Below, piece after piece: positions 43,844 through 52,090 of a DNA stretch of 64,000 nt. Every line of letters starts with the position of its first letter. Position 1 is the stretch's first letter. The notes beneath the pieces are model-generated. The model was given only the letters and a program-made list of their open reading frames with translations. It did no database searches and had not been told where the DNA came from. A program made the position numbers and the translations under genes. The DNA lies in the NCBI RefSeq assembly GCF_049537155.1, contig NZ_JBMVQZ010000008.1, positions 123,497 through 187,496 of the forward strand, in the 5' to 3' direction. The stretch comes from Limisphaera sp049537155 (GTDB taxonomy: Bacteria; Verrucomicrobiota; Verrucomicrobiia; Limisphaerales; Limisphaeraceae).

Positions 43844-44215
43844 ATGAAAACCCGACTGGCTGTGTGGGCGGTCTTGCTGGCAGCGGCGATCGGTGGTGGT
43901 CTGATGGGATGCTCCAGGAGCGGCAACACCGCCACGGTGGATCCGGCGCCCTTGGAGCGGAGTTTTGCGTCGGCCGAGGGCCCGGTGAAGGCAGCGGCGG
44001 ACAACGCGGCGGAGTTGTTGCGATTCGGCGATCACGCCGCGGCTTTGGCCGAGCTGCAGAAGCTGGCCGCCCATCCGCAACTGACCGCCGAGCAAAAGCA
44101 GGCGGTGCAACAGGTGATGGAGCAGTTGAAGAAGGTGGTGAAGGACGCAACCGACAAGGTGGCCACCGAAGCCAGCAAGGCCCTGGAGAACGTTCAGCAG
44201 GGATTGGGCCGGTAA
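43844..44215 (+). CDS. Predicted small lipoprotein
   Basis: The 123-residue product has a lipoprotein signal peptide (MKTRLAVWAVLLAAAIGGGL followed by MGCS, lipobox LMGC). The mature part is a short helical protein rich in Ala, Glu, Gln and Lys (LAELQKLAAHPQLTAEQKQA, then DKVATEASKALENVQQGLGR). AAAGGAAG lies upstream of the ATG at 43844 with a spacing of about ten. No known family is recognised. In composition it resembles the exported helical proteins at 33323 and 37710. Confidence 0.7.
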   Translation: MKTRLAVWAVLLAAAIGGGLMGCSRSGNTATVDPAPLERSFASAEGPVKAAADNAAELLRFGDHAAALAELQKLAAHPQLTAEQKQAVQQVMEQLKKVVKDATDKVATEASKALENVQQGLGR

Positions 44216-45014
44216 CTCCAATCCCGCCCGCGGTACGGCGCCCGGCCGAACCGTGATCCATTGACCTGCTCTGCCAGCCGCCGCTGTTGCGGAAGAGGTT
44301 TGCCAAAACCGCGTAGGAACCTCGTCAGGCCCGCAAGGGGAGCTGCAGGCGAGCGGCCGGAACGCTGCGCGAACGGTGTGCGGCAGCACGGCGCAGTTGC
44401 CAGATCGCCCTTTGGTGTGTTTCTCATCTTTGCCAGGGGAGGCAGGTACCGGCCCTCCCGGCGGTGGGCCGGCCGCCTGGCAGACCGCCCGGCGGGGGTG
44501 ACACCTCTGACGACGCTTCCACAAGCGGGCGCGTGTGGGCAGCCGCGCGCGGGTCTGCCCGGCTGCCAAAAGGACCGGTGGAAGGTGTGGATCGGGCCCT
44601 GCCGGTTCGGTCCGCGAGGAGGCGCCTGTTTGTTGCGCCGGCGGCATTCGGTCCCCCACGGCAGCGGACCGACCGGCCCGGCCGGTCTCCGTTCATCGCT
44701 TGCCAGGCTGTCGGACAACCATTTCGAGCCCCGGCTCTCCAATTGACTCCGGCTGAGCTTGCGGTGCCGGGATATGCGGTTTTTGCGGCGCGCCGGGGTT
44801 CAGCGGAGGTTTATGATCGGAGCGCATGGCGCTTGCCGATCGCCCCGGACCGCGCTGATGAAATCGCGCTGGCCCAAGTCGGGCGAGAGGTTTTTCGATC
44901 TTGTGGACGGGGGCAGCTTCGGCTTTGAGTTTGCAGTCCGATCTGCGGCGCAGGCGGAATCGAATCTTCCGAGCATGTCCGGAGGAGCTGGAACGAAAGG
45001 AAGTCGCATTGGCC
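44216..45014. other. Long intergenic region with repeat copy 2
   Basis: These 799 bases have no convincing gene on either strand; open frames are Arg/Pro/Gly-rich shadows. The second copy of the 46-base repeat (44786-44831) lies here, followed by the ribosome binding site of the DegT-like gene near 44998. No tRNA, terminator or insertion element was seen. Confidence 0.5.
44786..44831 (+). repeat. 46-base intergenic repeat, copy 2
   Basis: This is the second copy of the 40215-40260 element, with 2 mismatches and no gaps. Here GGAGG is followed three bases later by ATG, and the terminal ATGGCG opens a 10-codon frame ending TGA at 44856-44858. It lies 183 bases upstream of the DegT-like gene. 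Orientation relative to the downstream gene is the same as in copy 1. Confidence 0.7.
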
Positions 45015-46367
45015 ATGAACATTTGGAAACGGACCCAACCTGCGTTGTTGGGAGGTGAACCGGTGCGGCGGCGGCCGTGGCCGCAATGGCCCGCCGGAGG
45101 GCGGGAGGAAGAGCGCCGGCTGCTGCGCGTGCTGCGGGAGGGTCGGTGGCAACACCCGGCCGGCGGGGAGGTGTCTCTGTTCGAGCGGCGGTTTGCCGGT
45201 GCCCGCGGCGTGCGGCACGCCTTCGCGGTTGCCGGGCATGCTACCGCGCTACGACTGGCGCTGCTGGCCGCGGGTCTGGAACGAGGGGCGAAGGTGATCC
45301 TGCCGGCGTACGGTCCCTTGAACCTGGTGAGCGCCGTGCTGGGGACGGGATTGCGTCCGGTGTTTGCGGATGTGGGCCTGGAGACCGGAAACGCAGACCT
45401 GGCGACTGTGGATGCGGTGGCTGAAGAGGAAGTGCGGGGGGTGTTGGTATTCCATACGGCCGGACTGCCGGTGAGCATGGAACCCTTGCTGGAACGGGCA
45501 CACGAACGGGGTTGGATCGTGTGGGAGGACGCGTCGCATGCCCATGCAGGGATGTACCGTGACCGGCCCTGCGGGACCTGGGGTCGTGCCGGGGTGTTCT
45601 CCTTGTGTGCGGATACGGTCGTGCCGGGGGGCGAGGCCGGGGTGGTGATCACCGGCGACGGGGAATGGGCGGCGCGGTGTCGGACGCTTCTGGGCAGGGA
45701 CGGCCCCGGCGGCCAGGGCGCCGGTGAATGGCCGGAGACCTGGGAGGCCATGTCGCTGGGCGAGTTTGCCGGTGCGGTGCTGAATGCCCAACTCGACCGG
45801 TTCGAGCTGACGGCGCGCCGGCGCGATCAACGAAGCCGGTATCTGGCGGAGCGACTGGCGTCCGTGCCCGGCGTTCACCCGCAGCCGCGGACGGACGGGT
45901 GCACGCGTCACGGTTGTGGCGGGTTTCTGATGCGACTGGACGCCGACCGGTTCGGTGCGCCGCGCGATGCGGTGGTGGCGGCTCTGGCGGCGGAAGGCAT
46001 CCCGTGCGGGGTGGGCTGGCGCGAGTCGTTGCCGGACCGGTGGCTTCGCTGGTCCCGGAAATTGTCGGACGTGGGTCTCGCGGCCGTCTGCGCGGACGCT
46101 GTGCCGGGCCGGGGATGTGTGAACGCCCGGCGGTTGTGCCGGCAGGCGATCTGGTTGGAATCCCGGCTGTTGCTCGCCGATCAACAGGAGATGGACGACA
46201 TCGTGCGGGCCCTGGAGAAGCTGCACGAGCATGGCCGCGCGCTGAAGGACTGGTGGCGGCGGCACACGGCGGCAGAACAGGGCAGGCATGCTAGTGAAGG
46301 AATGGACACCCGGAGCGAAACGGTCCCTGACAGGTCCGACCACGGTTGCTCGCGGGGGCGGGCCTGA
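45015..46367 (+). CDS. DegT/DnrJ/EryC1-family protein lacking the PLP lysine
   Basis: The 450-residue product has the fold of the DegT aminotransferases used in sugar and antibiotic synthesis: WQHPAGGEVSLFERRFAGAR, the helix GHATALRLALLAAGL, VILPAYGPLNLVSAVLGTGL, PVFADVGLETGNADLATVD, and WIVWEDASHAHAGMYRDRP with the conserved Asp172. The segment that normally carries the Schiff-base lysine reads FSLCADTVVPGGEAG (residues 195-209), with Thr201 at the Lys position. It may therefore be catalytically altered. The ATG at 45015 follows AAAGGAAG about ten bases upstream. Context gives no pathway; bioB follows after 91 bases. Confidence 0.8.
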   Translation: MNIWKRTQPALLGGEPVRRRPWPQWPAGGREEERRLLRVLREGRWQHPAGGEVSLFERRFAGARGVRHAFAVAGHATALRLALLAAGLERGAKVILPAYGPLNLVSAVLGTGLRPVFADVGLETGNADLATVDAVAEEEVRGVLVFHTAGLPVSMEPLLERAHERGWIVWEDASHAHAGMYRDRPCGTWGRAGVFSLCADTVVPGGEAGVVITGDGEWAARCRTLLGRDGPGGQGAGEWPETWEAMSLGEFAGAVLNAQLDRFELTARRRDQRSRYLAERLASVPGVHPQPRTDGCTRHGCGGFLMRLDADRFGAPRDAVVAALAAEGIPCGVGWRESLPDRWLRWSRKLSDVGLAAVCADAVPGRGCVNARRLCRQAIWLESRLLLADQQEMDDIVRALEKLHEHGRALKDWWRRHTAAEQGRHASEGMDTRSETVPDRSDHGCSRGRA

Positions 46368-46458
46368 AGGAGTCGCCGGAGGGTTGCCCTGTGCCGAGGG
46401 GCTTGCGGGCTTGCGGGGTTGGTGGGGCCCGCTATTTTCGTCAACCGTGAACACGACG

Positions 46459-47562
46459 ATGGTTGACGCAGGGAAATCGGCGCGCATAGCCGAGCTGGGT
46501 CGGCGGGTGTTGGCCGGCGGCGAGATCACGCGCGAGGAGGCCTTGGAGCTGTTTCATTTGGAGTCCAGCGCGGACATTTACGATCTGATGGCCTGGGCGA
46601 ATCGGATCCGGGAGCGGTTCAAGGGCAACCGGATTCACCTTTGTTCGATCGTGAATGTGAAGGCTGGCGGGTGTCCGGAGAACTGCCGGTTTTGTGCGCA
46701 GTCGGCCTTGTACCAGACCGGGGCGCCGCGGTACGGGTTGTTGCCGTTGGAGGAGGTGTTGACCGCGGCCGAGGAGGCCGGGCGCAACGGTGCGGTGGGT
46801 TTTGGTTTGGTGGCGGCCTGGCGCGGGTTGGAGGAGGGGCCGGTTCTGGATGCGCTGTTGGCGCAGTTTCGTGCGTTGAAGGCGCAGGGCAAGGTCCGGC
46901 CGGACGCGTCCTTGGGGATCATCAAGAGTCCGGAGGTGGCCAGGAAGCTGAAGGAGGCCGGTTGTGAATGTTACAACCACAACTTGGAGACCTCGCGGCG
47001 GTTTTTCCCCGAGGTGTGCGACACGCACACGTACGAGGAGCGGTTGCAGACGCTGAAGCATCTGCGGCAGGCGGGCATCCGGATCTGTTCCGGGGGCATC
47101 ATCGGCATGGGGGAGACGCGGGAGGATCGGTGCGACCTGGCTTTTGCCCTGAAGGAGGTGGGCGCGAGCATCGTTCCCATCAACATCCTGAATCCGATCC
47201 CGGGCACACCTTTTGCCAACCGTCCGCCGTTGCCCCCGCTGGAGATCCTGCAAACGATTGCCTGTTTCCGTTTCATCCTGCCCCGGCAGGAGATCATGGT
47301 GGCGGGTGGACGCGCGGTGAATCTGCGGGATTTGCAGAGCATGGTTTTCATGGCGGGTGCCAGCGCGTTGATGATCGGGAACTACCTGACGACGGTGAAC
47401 CGGCCGGTGGAGCAGGATCTGCAGATGTTGCGGGATCTGGGGCTGGATCCGCACTGGACGGAGGATGGCGGGGAGGGTTGTGGCTGTGGAGGGTCGCGCG
47501 ATCTCGCGGAGGAGCCCGGGAGGGGAGAGGTGCCGGCTGCTGGGCCGGCTGCCGTGGCCTAG
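46459..47562 (+). CDS. bioB: Biotin synthase (radical SAM)
   Basis: BioB inserts sulfur into dethiobiotin. The 367-residue product has the radical-SAM cysteines Cys72, Cys76 and Cys79 in GGCPENCRFCAQS, then GLGLVAAWRG-like core, the conserved ECYNHNLETSRRFFPEVCDT with HTYEERLQTL, GICSGGIIGMGETREDR, and PINILNPIPGTPFANRPPL. The C-terminus is longer than usual and contains a Cys-Gly cluster (EGCGCGG) before a Pro/Ala-rich tail. ATG at 46459 is used; a GTG at 46447 is possible. No other bio gene is nearby. Confidence 0.95.
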   Translation: MVDAGKSARIAELGRRVLAGGEITREEALELFHLESSADIYDLMAWANRIRERFKGNRIHLCSIVNVKAGGCPENCRFCAQSALYQTGAPRYGLLPLEEVLTAAEEAGRNGAVGFGLVAAWRGLEEGPVLDALLAQFRALKAQGKVRPDASLGIIKSPEVARKLKEAGCECYNHNLETSRRFFPEVCDTHTYEERLQTLKHLRQAGIRICSGGIIGMGETREDRCDLAFALKEVGASIVPINILNPIPGTPFANRPPLPPLEILQTIACFRFILPRQEIMVAGGRAVNLRDLQSMVFMAGASALMIGNYLTTVNRPVEQDLQMLRDLGLDPHWTEDGGEGCGCGGSRDLAEEPGRGEVPAAGPAAVA

Positions 47563-47611
47563 GCCAGGCGCGGGGTGCGGCTGGTCGGCGGGGACCGCGG
47601 CGGAAAGTGTC

Positions 47612-48448
47612 ATGTCGAGGCTGTATCGCAACCGGGGCGGATATCGGGGCGAGACCATTGATGTGGATGCGGTGCTGCAGGGGTGCGTGGCGGCTGCCGG
47701 GGCCCATGGTTGGGTGTGTTGCGAGATTCCCGTGGAGGGGCGGGGGCCCCTGCCGGCCTTTGTGCGGGAGGGGAATCCGGTGGGGGAGGCGCCGGGAGGG
47801 CTCCGGGCCTATGTGAGTGCGGGGATTCATGGTGACGAACCGGCCGGGTTGGTGGCGGTGCAGCGGTTGCTGGAGCGGGACCGGTGGCCGCAGGGGGTGT
47901 CGCTGGTGGTGGTTCCGTGCTTGAATCCCTGGGGCATGCGGCAGAACCGACGGGAGAATCCGGACGGCCTGGACCTGAACCGGGATTACCGGCACCTGCG
48001 TTCACCGGAGGTGCGTGCGCACGTGGACTGGCTTCGGCGCCAGGCGCCGTTCGGGGTGAGCTTTTGCCTGCACGAGGATTGGGAGGCGCCGGGATTTTAC
48101 CTGTACGAGTTGAATCCGCGCGGGCTGCCTTCTCTGGCTGAGACGATCCTGGCGCGGGTGGAGCGGGTCTGTCCGTTGGACTTGTCGCCGGTGATCGAGG
48201 GCCGGCCTGCCTCGGGCGGGCTGATTCGACCGGCGGTGGATCCGGAGTCGCGTCCGGAATGGCCGGAGTCGTTCTGGCTGGTGCATCACGGGTGGACGCT
48301 GCTGTCGTACACCCTGGAGTCGCCTTCGGATTATCCGCTGGGCATGCGTGTGGAGGCGCTGGTTGAAGGCGTGACGGCTGCCCTGGAAAGCTGGGCGCGG
48401 CGGGGAGGTGCGGAGTGCCGGACGACAGCCGCGGCGCCGCCGGGTTGA
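47612..48448 (+). CDS. M14-type zinc carboxypeptidase-like protein
   Basis: The 278-residue cytoplasmic product shows the M14/AstE-AspA-type metal-binding pattern: YVSAGIHGDEPAGLVAVQRL with HxxE, the substrate motif LDLNRDYRHLRSPEVRA, a later His-Glu in FCLHEDWEAPGFYLYEL, and a C-terminal Glu in YTLESPSDYPLGMRVE. It may act on peptides such as murein fragments or on an N-acyl amino acid. No signal peptide is present. The ATG at 47612 lies 49 bases after the bioB stop, and the two could share a transcript. The substrate is unknown. Confidence 0.75.
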   Translation: MSRLYRNRGGYRGETIDVDAVLQGCVAAAGAHGWVCCEIPVEGRGPLPAFVREGNPVGEAPGGLRAYVSAGIHGDEPAGLVAVQRLLERDRWPQGVSLVVVPCLNPWGMRQNRRENPDGLDLNRDYRHLRSPEVRAHVDWLRRQAPFGVSFCLHEDWEAPGFYLYELNPRGLPSLAETILARVERVCPLDLSPVIEGRPASGGLIRPAVDPESRPEWPESFWLVHHGWTLLSYTLESPSDYPLGMRVEALVEGVTAALESWARRGGAECRTTAAAPPG

Positions 48449-48508
48449 AGCGTCCGGTCGGGCTGCACGCCCGGGGGATAGGCGGGGCCCGGCAGTGGCT
48501 GCGCCGGG

Positions 48509-48952
48509 TCAGCCCGGCAGGGCGTCACGTTTGCGGAGCCATGTGCGTCCCAGTTCCCGCAGCGTGGAGGCTTTCATGACCTTCTCGGCCAGGGGAAAGA
48601 CGATGCGCTCCTCGTGATCGAAGTGTTTGCGGGAGTAGGCGACGGCGTGCTGGAGGAGGCGCCTGGCCTCGGGCACGGTGCGTGCCTGCTGGATCTTCAG
48701 AAGGTTGGCGTCTATCTCGTGATGTTCGTGTTCGAAGGAGTCGCGCTGGCCGATTTGTTCGAGGTAATGCTCCAGGGGTGCCAGCAGCAGTTCGTCCTCG
48801 GTCTGGGAGTGGCCGCGGAGCAGATCTTCCAGCATCGCCGCCATGGCCCGAATCTCGGCGAGTGTCCGGAGCCGGGGCAGCGTTTTTTCGATGTGATCGA
48901 AGATGTTGTGGAAGACGATGTGTTCGGCCAGCAGGATGTCGGTGATCTTCAT
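48509..48952 (-). CDS. Hemerythrin-like HHE-domain protein
   Basis: This is a four-helix bundle protein that probably binds a di-iron centre and senses or carries oxygen. The 147-residue product has the iron ligands in order: His11 and His15 (AEHIVFHNIF), His48 and Glu52 (GHSQTEDELL), His75-His78 (EHEHHEIDANL), and His110-His113-Glu114 (KHFDHEERIVFPL). An ATG at 48952 follows a AAGGA-like site; a longer start at 48982 is also in frame. It lies between the M14-type gene and gcvP, convergent with the former. Confidence 0.85.
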   Translation of the reverse strand: MKITDILLAEHIVFHNIFDHIEKTLPRLRTLAEIRAMAAMLEDLLRGHSQTEDELLLAPLEHYLEQIGQRDSFEHEHHEIDANLLKIQQARTVPEARRLLQHAVAYSRKHFDHEERIVFPLAEKVMKASTLRELGRTWLRKRDALPG

Positions 48953-49005
48953 CGGTTGGTCCTTGTTTTTTTGCCCTTGCACTTAACCACGGCCGGGGCG
49001 GTGGC

Positions 49006-51960
49006 TCAAGAGGGGGAGGTGTAATCGGCCACGCTGCCGCAGGCGCAGACCGGGTGACGGTCGCCGTAGACGTTGTCCACGCGGGCCACTGCGGGCCACC
49101 ATTTGTGTTCGAGCAACGAGGGGAGGGGCCAGGCGGCCTGTTGGCGGGAGTAAGGGTGCGTCCAGGTGTCGGCTCCCACCATGTCGGCGGTGTGCGGCGC
49201 GTTTTTGAGGGGGTTGTCCCGGGCATCCATCCGCCCGGTTTCGATCTCCGCGATCTCGGCGTGGATGGACCGCATGGCTTCGCAGAATCGGTCCAGCTCG
49301 GCCTTGGACTCGCTTTCGGTGGGTTCGACCATGAGCGTGCCGGCGACCGGCCAGGAGAGGGTGGGGGCGTGAAACCCGTAGTCCATGAGCCGTTTGGCCA
49401 CGTCCTCGGCGGTGACGTGGTGGAACCGGCGCAGGTCCAGGATGCACTCGTGCGCCACCAGTCCGTTCGGACCCTGGTAAAGCGTGGGGTAACAGTCTTC
49501 CAGGCGGCGTGAGATGTAGTTGGCGTTGAGAATGGCGACCTGGGTGGCGCGGCGGAGTCCTTCCGCGCCCATGAGACGGATGTAGGCCCATGAGATGAGG
49601 AGGATGCCGGCGCTTCCCCAAGGCGCGGCTGCGACGGGGCCGATGCCGCGGCCCGGCCGTTGACCGGCCGGCAGAACCGGATGGTCCGGCAGGAATTCGC
49701 GCAGGAAGCCGGCCACTCCGATGGGGCCGGCGCCGGGCCCGCCCCCGCCGTGCGGGATGGCGAAGGTTTTGTGGAGGTTGACGTGGCAGACGTCGGCCCC
49801 CAGTTCGGCGGGTCGGGCCAGCCCGACCAAGGCGTTGAGATTGGCGCCGTCCATGTAAACGAGACCGCCGTGATCGTGGACGATGCGGCAGATTTCACGG
49901 ATGCCGGGCTCGAAGACCCCATGGGTGGAGGGGTAGGTGATCATGAGGCAGGCCAGCCGCTCGCGATGCGCGGCCGCCTTGGCCCGGAGATCCTCCAGGT
50001 CCACGTTGCCCTGGCGATCGCAGGCAACGGCCACGACCCTGAGTCCTGCCATGGTGGCGCTGGCGGGATTCGTGCCGTGGGCGGAGGTGGGGATGAGACA
50101 CACGTTCCGGTGCGGTTCGCCCCGGTGCTCGTGCCATGCGCGGATGACCAACAGCCCCGCGTACTCGCCCTGGGACCCTGCGTTGGGTTGAAGGGAGATG
50201 GCAGGGAATCCGGTGATCTCCGCCAGCCAGCTCTTCAGGTCTTCCAGGATCCGATGCCAGCCGCGGGCCTGTTCCGGCGGAACGAAGGGATGCAGGTGCG
50301 CCCATTCCGGCCAGGTGACCGGCATCAGGGCGGCGGTGGGGTTGAGTTTCATGGTGCAGGATCCCAGCGGGATCATGGTGTGGCAGAGGGAAAAGTCTTT
50401 CGATTCAAGCCGCCGCAGGTAACGGAGCATCTCCGTTTCGGAGTGGTAGCGGTTGAAGACCGGGTGCTGCAGGTAGTTCACCGGGCGCAACCGTGATTCG
50501 TCCAAGGGTTCGGTGAGGTCCTCGAAATCGAAGGTCACCGGTTGATCGCCGCGGAACACCTGCCAGATCTCGCGGACGTCGTCGGGTGTGGTGGTTTCGT
50601 CCAGCGAGATTCCGATGGTGGTCTCGTTGACGCGCCGGAAGTTGATGCGGTGCAAGGCGGCCCGTTCGTGGATTTCGCGGGCTTGTGCGGCGTCGGTTTG
50701 GACCGTCAAGGTGTCGAAAAAGGGCAGGGGCGGGCCACCGGCAGGTGGGGATGCGGAGGCCGGGTCGGGTCGGACGGTGTAGCCCAGCCGTTTCAGGCCG
50801 GCGGCGAGCGTGCGCGTCAGGTTGTGGATGCGCAGCGCGATGCGGCGCAGGCCGTGCGGACCATGGAAGGCGGCGTAGGCCATGGCAACGATGGCCAGCA
50901 GGGCCTGGGCGGTGCAGATGTTGCTGGTGGCCTTTTCCCGGCGGATGTGCTGTTCGCGTGTGCCGAGTGCCAGTCGCAGGGCGGGCCGGCCGCGTGCGTC
51001 GCGCGAGATGCCGACCAATCGGCCGGGCATCTGGCGTTTGAAAGCGTCGCGCGTGGCCAGGAAGGCGGGGTGGGGACCTCCGTAGAACATGGGAACGCCG
51101 AATCGCTGGGCGCTGCCGACGGCGATGTCGGCCCCCCAGGCGCCCGGCGGCGGCAGCAGGGTCAGGGCCAGAAGATCCGTGGCTGCCACCAGCAACGCGC
51201 CCGCTTCGTGGACATGGGCGGCCCAGTCGGTGTAGTCGTGCACGGCGCCGTCGGTGGCCGGGTATTGCACTAGTGCGCCGAAGAAGGAATCGTCCAGACG
51301 GGTGCTCCGCGGGGTTCCTGCGACGATTTCGAATCCCAGGGCGCGGGCGCGTGTGCGGACCACGGCCAGGGTCTGCGGATGACAATCCTCCGCCACGAAG
51401 AAACGGGTCCGGGTGGGCCCGCCCCGGAGCCGGTGGCACATCATCATGGCCTCGGCGGCGGCGGTGGCCTCGTCCAGCAGGGAGGCATTGGCGATTTCGA
51501 GCCCGGTCAGGTCACGCACCATGGTTTGGAAGTTCAGCAGGGCTTCCAACCGTCCCTGGGAGATCTCCGACTGGTAGGGGGTGTAGGCGGTGTACCAGCC
51601 CGGGTTTTCGAGAATGTTGCGCTGGACGACCGGGGGCGTGACGCAGCCGTGGTAACCCTGGCCGATGTACGAGCGGAACAGGCGATTTTCGCGTGCCCGT
51701 TCGCCCAGCTCGCGGAGGATCTCCGATTCGGTCCGGGCCGGCGGCAGGTTCAGGGGACGGGAGGTGTGAAGCTCCGGCGGCAGGGCTGCGGCAGTCAGTT
51801 CATCCAGGCTGGCGTGGCCGAGCACGGCCAGCATGTCCCGGATTTCGTCCTCGCGCGGGCCGATGTGCCGGTGGACGAAGGGTTCCGGTTGAAAGTCGCT
51901 CGGGCGGGATGGGCCGACCGCGGTTGAATTCGGCGCGGCGGCCCGGTTCATAACGGTCAT
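49006..51960 (-). CDS. gcvP: Glycine dehydrogenase (decarboxylating), P protein
   Basis: GcvP is the PLP-dependent decarboxylase of the glycine cleavage system. The 984-residue product is the single-chain form, with N-terminal FVHRHIGPREDEIRDML and YIGQGYHGCVTPPVVQRNIL. The C-terminal half has SLCHTMIPLGSCTMKLNPTA, PNAGSQGEYAGLLVIR, and the Schiff-base Lys in VNLHKTFAIPHGGGGPG. Length (typically about 950-960) is slightly long at the N-terminus. ATG at 51960 is used; 51951 is equally possible. gcvT and gcvH are not in the window, so the gene is separate from its partners. Confidence 0.96.
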   Translation of the reverse strand: MTVMNRAAAPNSTAVGPSRPSDFQPEPFVHRHIGPREDEIRDMLAVLGHASLDELTAAALPPELHTSRPLNLPPARTESEILRELGERARENRLFRSYIGQGYHGCVTPPVVQRNILENPGWYTAYTPYQSEISQGRLEALLNFQTMVRDLTGLEIANASLLDEATAAAEAMMMCHRLRGGPTRTRFFVAEDCHPQTLAVVRTRARALGFEIVAGTPRSTRLDDSFFGALVQYPATDGAVHDYTDWAAHVHEAGALLVAATDLLALTLLPPPGAWGADIAVGSAQRFGVPMFYGGPHPAFLATRDAFKRQMPGRLVGISRDARGRPALRLALGTREQHIRREKATSNICTAQALLAIVAMAYAAFHGPHGLRRIALRIHNLTRTLAAGLKRLGYTVRPDPASASPPAGGPPLPFFDTLTVQTDAAQAREIHERAALHRINFRRVNETTIGISLDETTTPDDVREIWQVFRGDQPVTFDFEDLTEPLDESRLRPVNYLQHPVFNRYHSETEMLRYLRRLESKDFSLCHTMIPLGSCTMKLNPTAALMPVTWPEWAHLHPFVPPEQARGWHRILEDLKSWLAEITGFPAISLQPNAGSQGEYAGLLVIRAWHEHRGEPHRNVCLIPTSAHGTNPASATMAGLRVVAVACDRQGNVDLEDLRAKAAAHRERLACLMITYPSTHGVFEPGIREICRIVHDHGGLVYMDGANLNALVGLARPAELGADVCHVNLHKTFAIPHGGGGPGAGPIGVAGFLREFLPDHPVLPAGQRPGRGIGPVAAAPWGSAGILLISWAYIRLMGAEGLRRATQVAILNANYISRRLEDCYPTLYQGPNGLVAHECILDLRRFHHVTAEDVAKRLMDYGFHAPTLSWPVAGTLMVEPTESESKAELDRFCEAMRSIHAEIAEIETGRMDARDNPLKNAPHTADMVGADTWTHPYSRQQAAWPLPSLLEHKWWPAVARVDNVYGDRHPVCACGSVADYTSPS

Positions 51961-52090
51961 GGCATCCGGTTCGCGCACGGGGCGAAAGTAGGGTTTGGCG
52001 GCGCAGGTGCAAGTTTCCGTTGAATCGGCGGCCAGGCGGCGGGACCACGGAGGCGGTGCGGATGGACCGGTGCGATGCGCGGGCGAATGT

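Noticed and set aside
44216..45014. Possible genes in the 799-base gap
   Set aside because: All frames on both strands are Arg/Pro/Gly-rich without hydrophobic cores, domains or ribosome binding sites.
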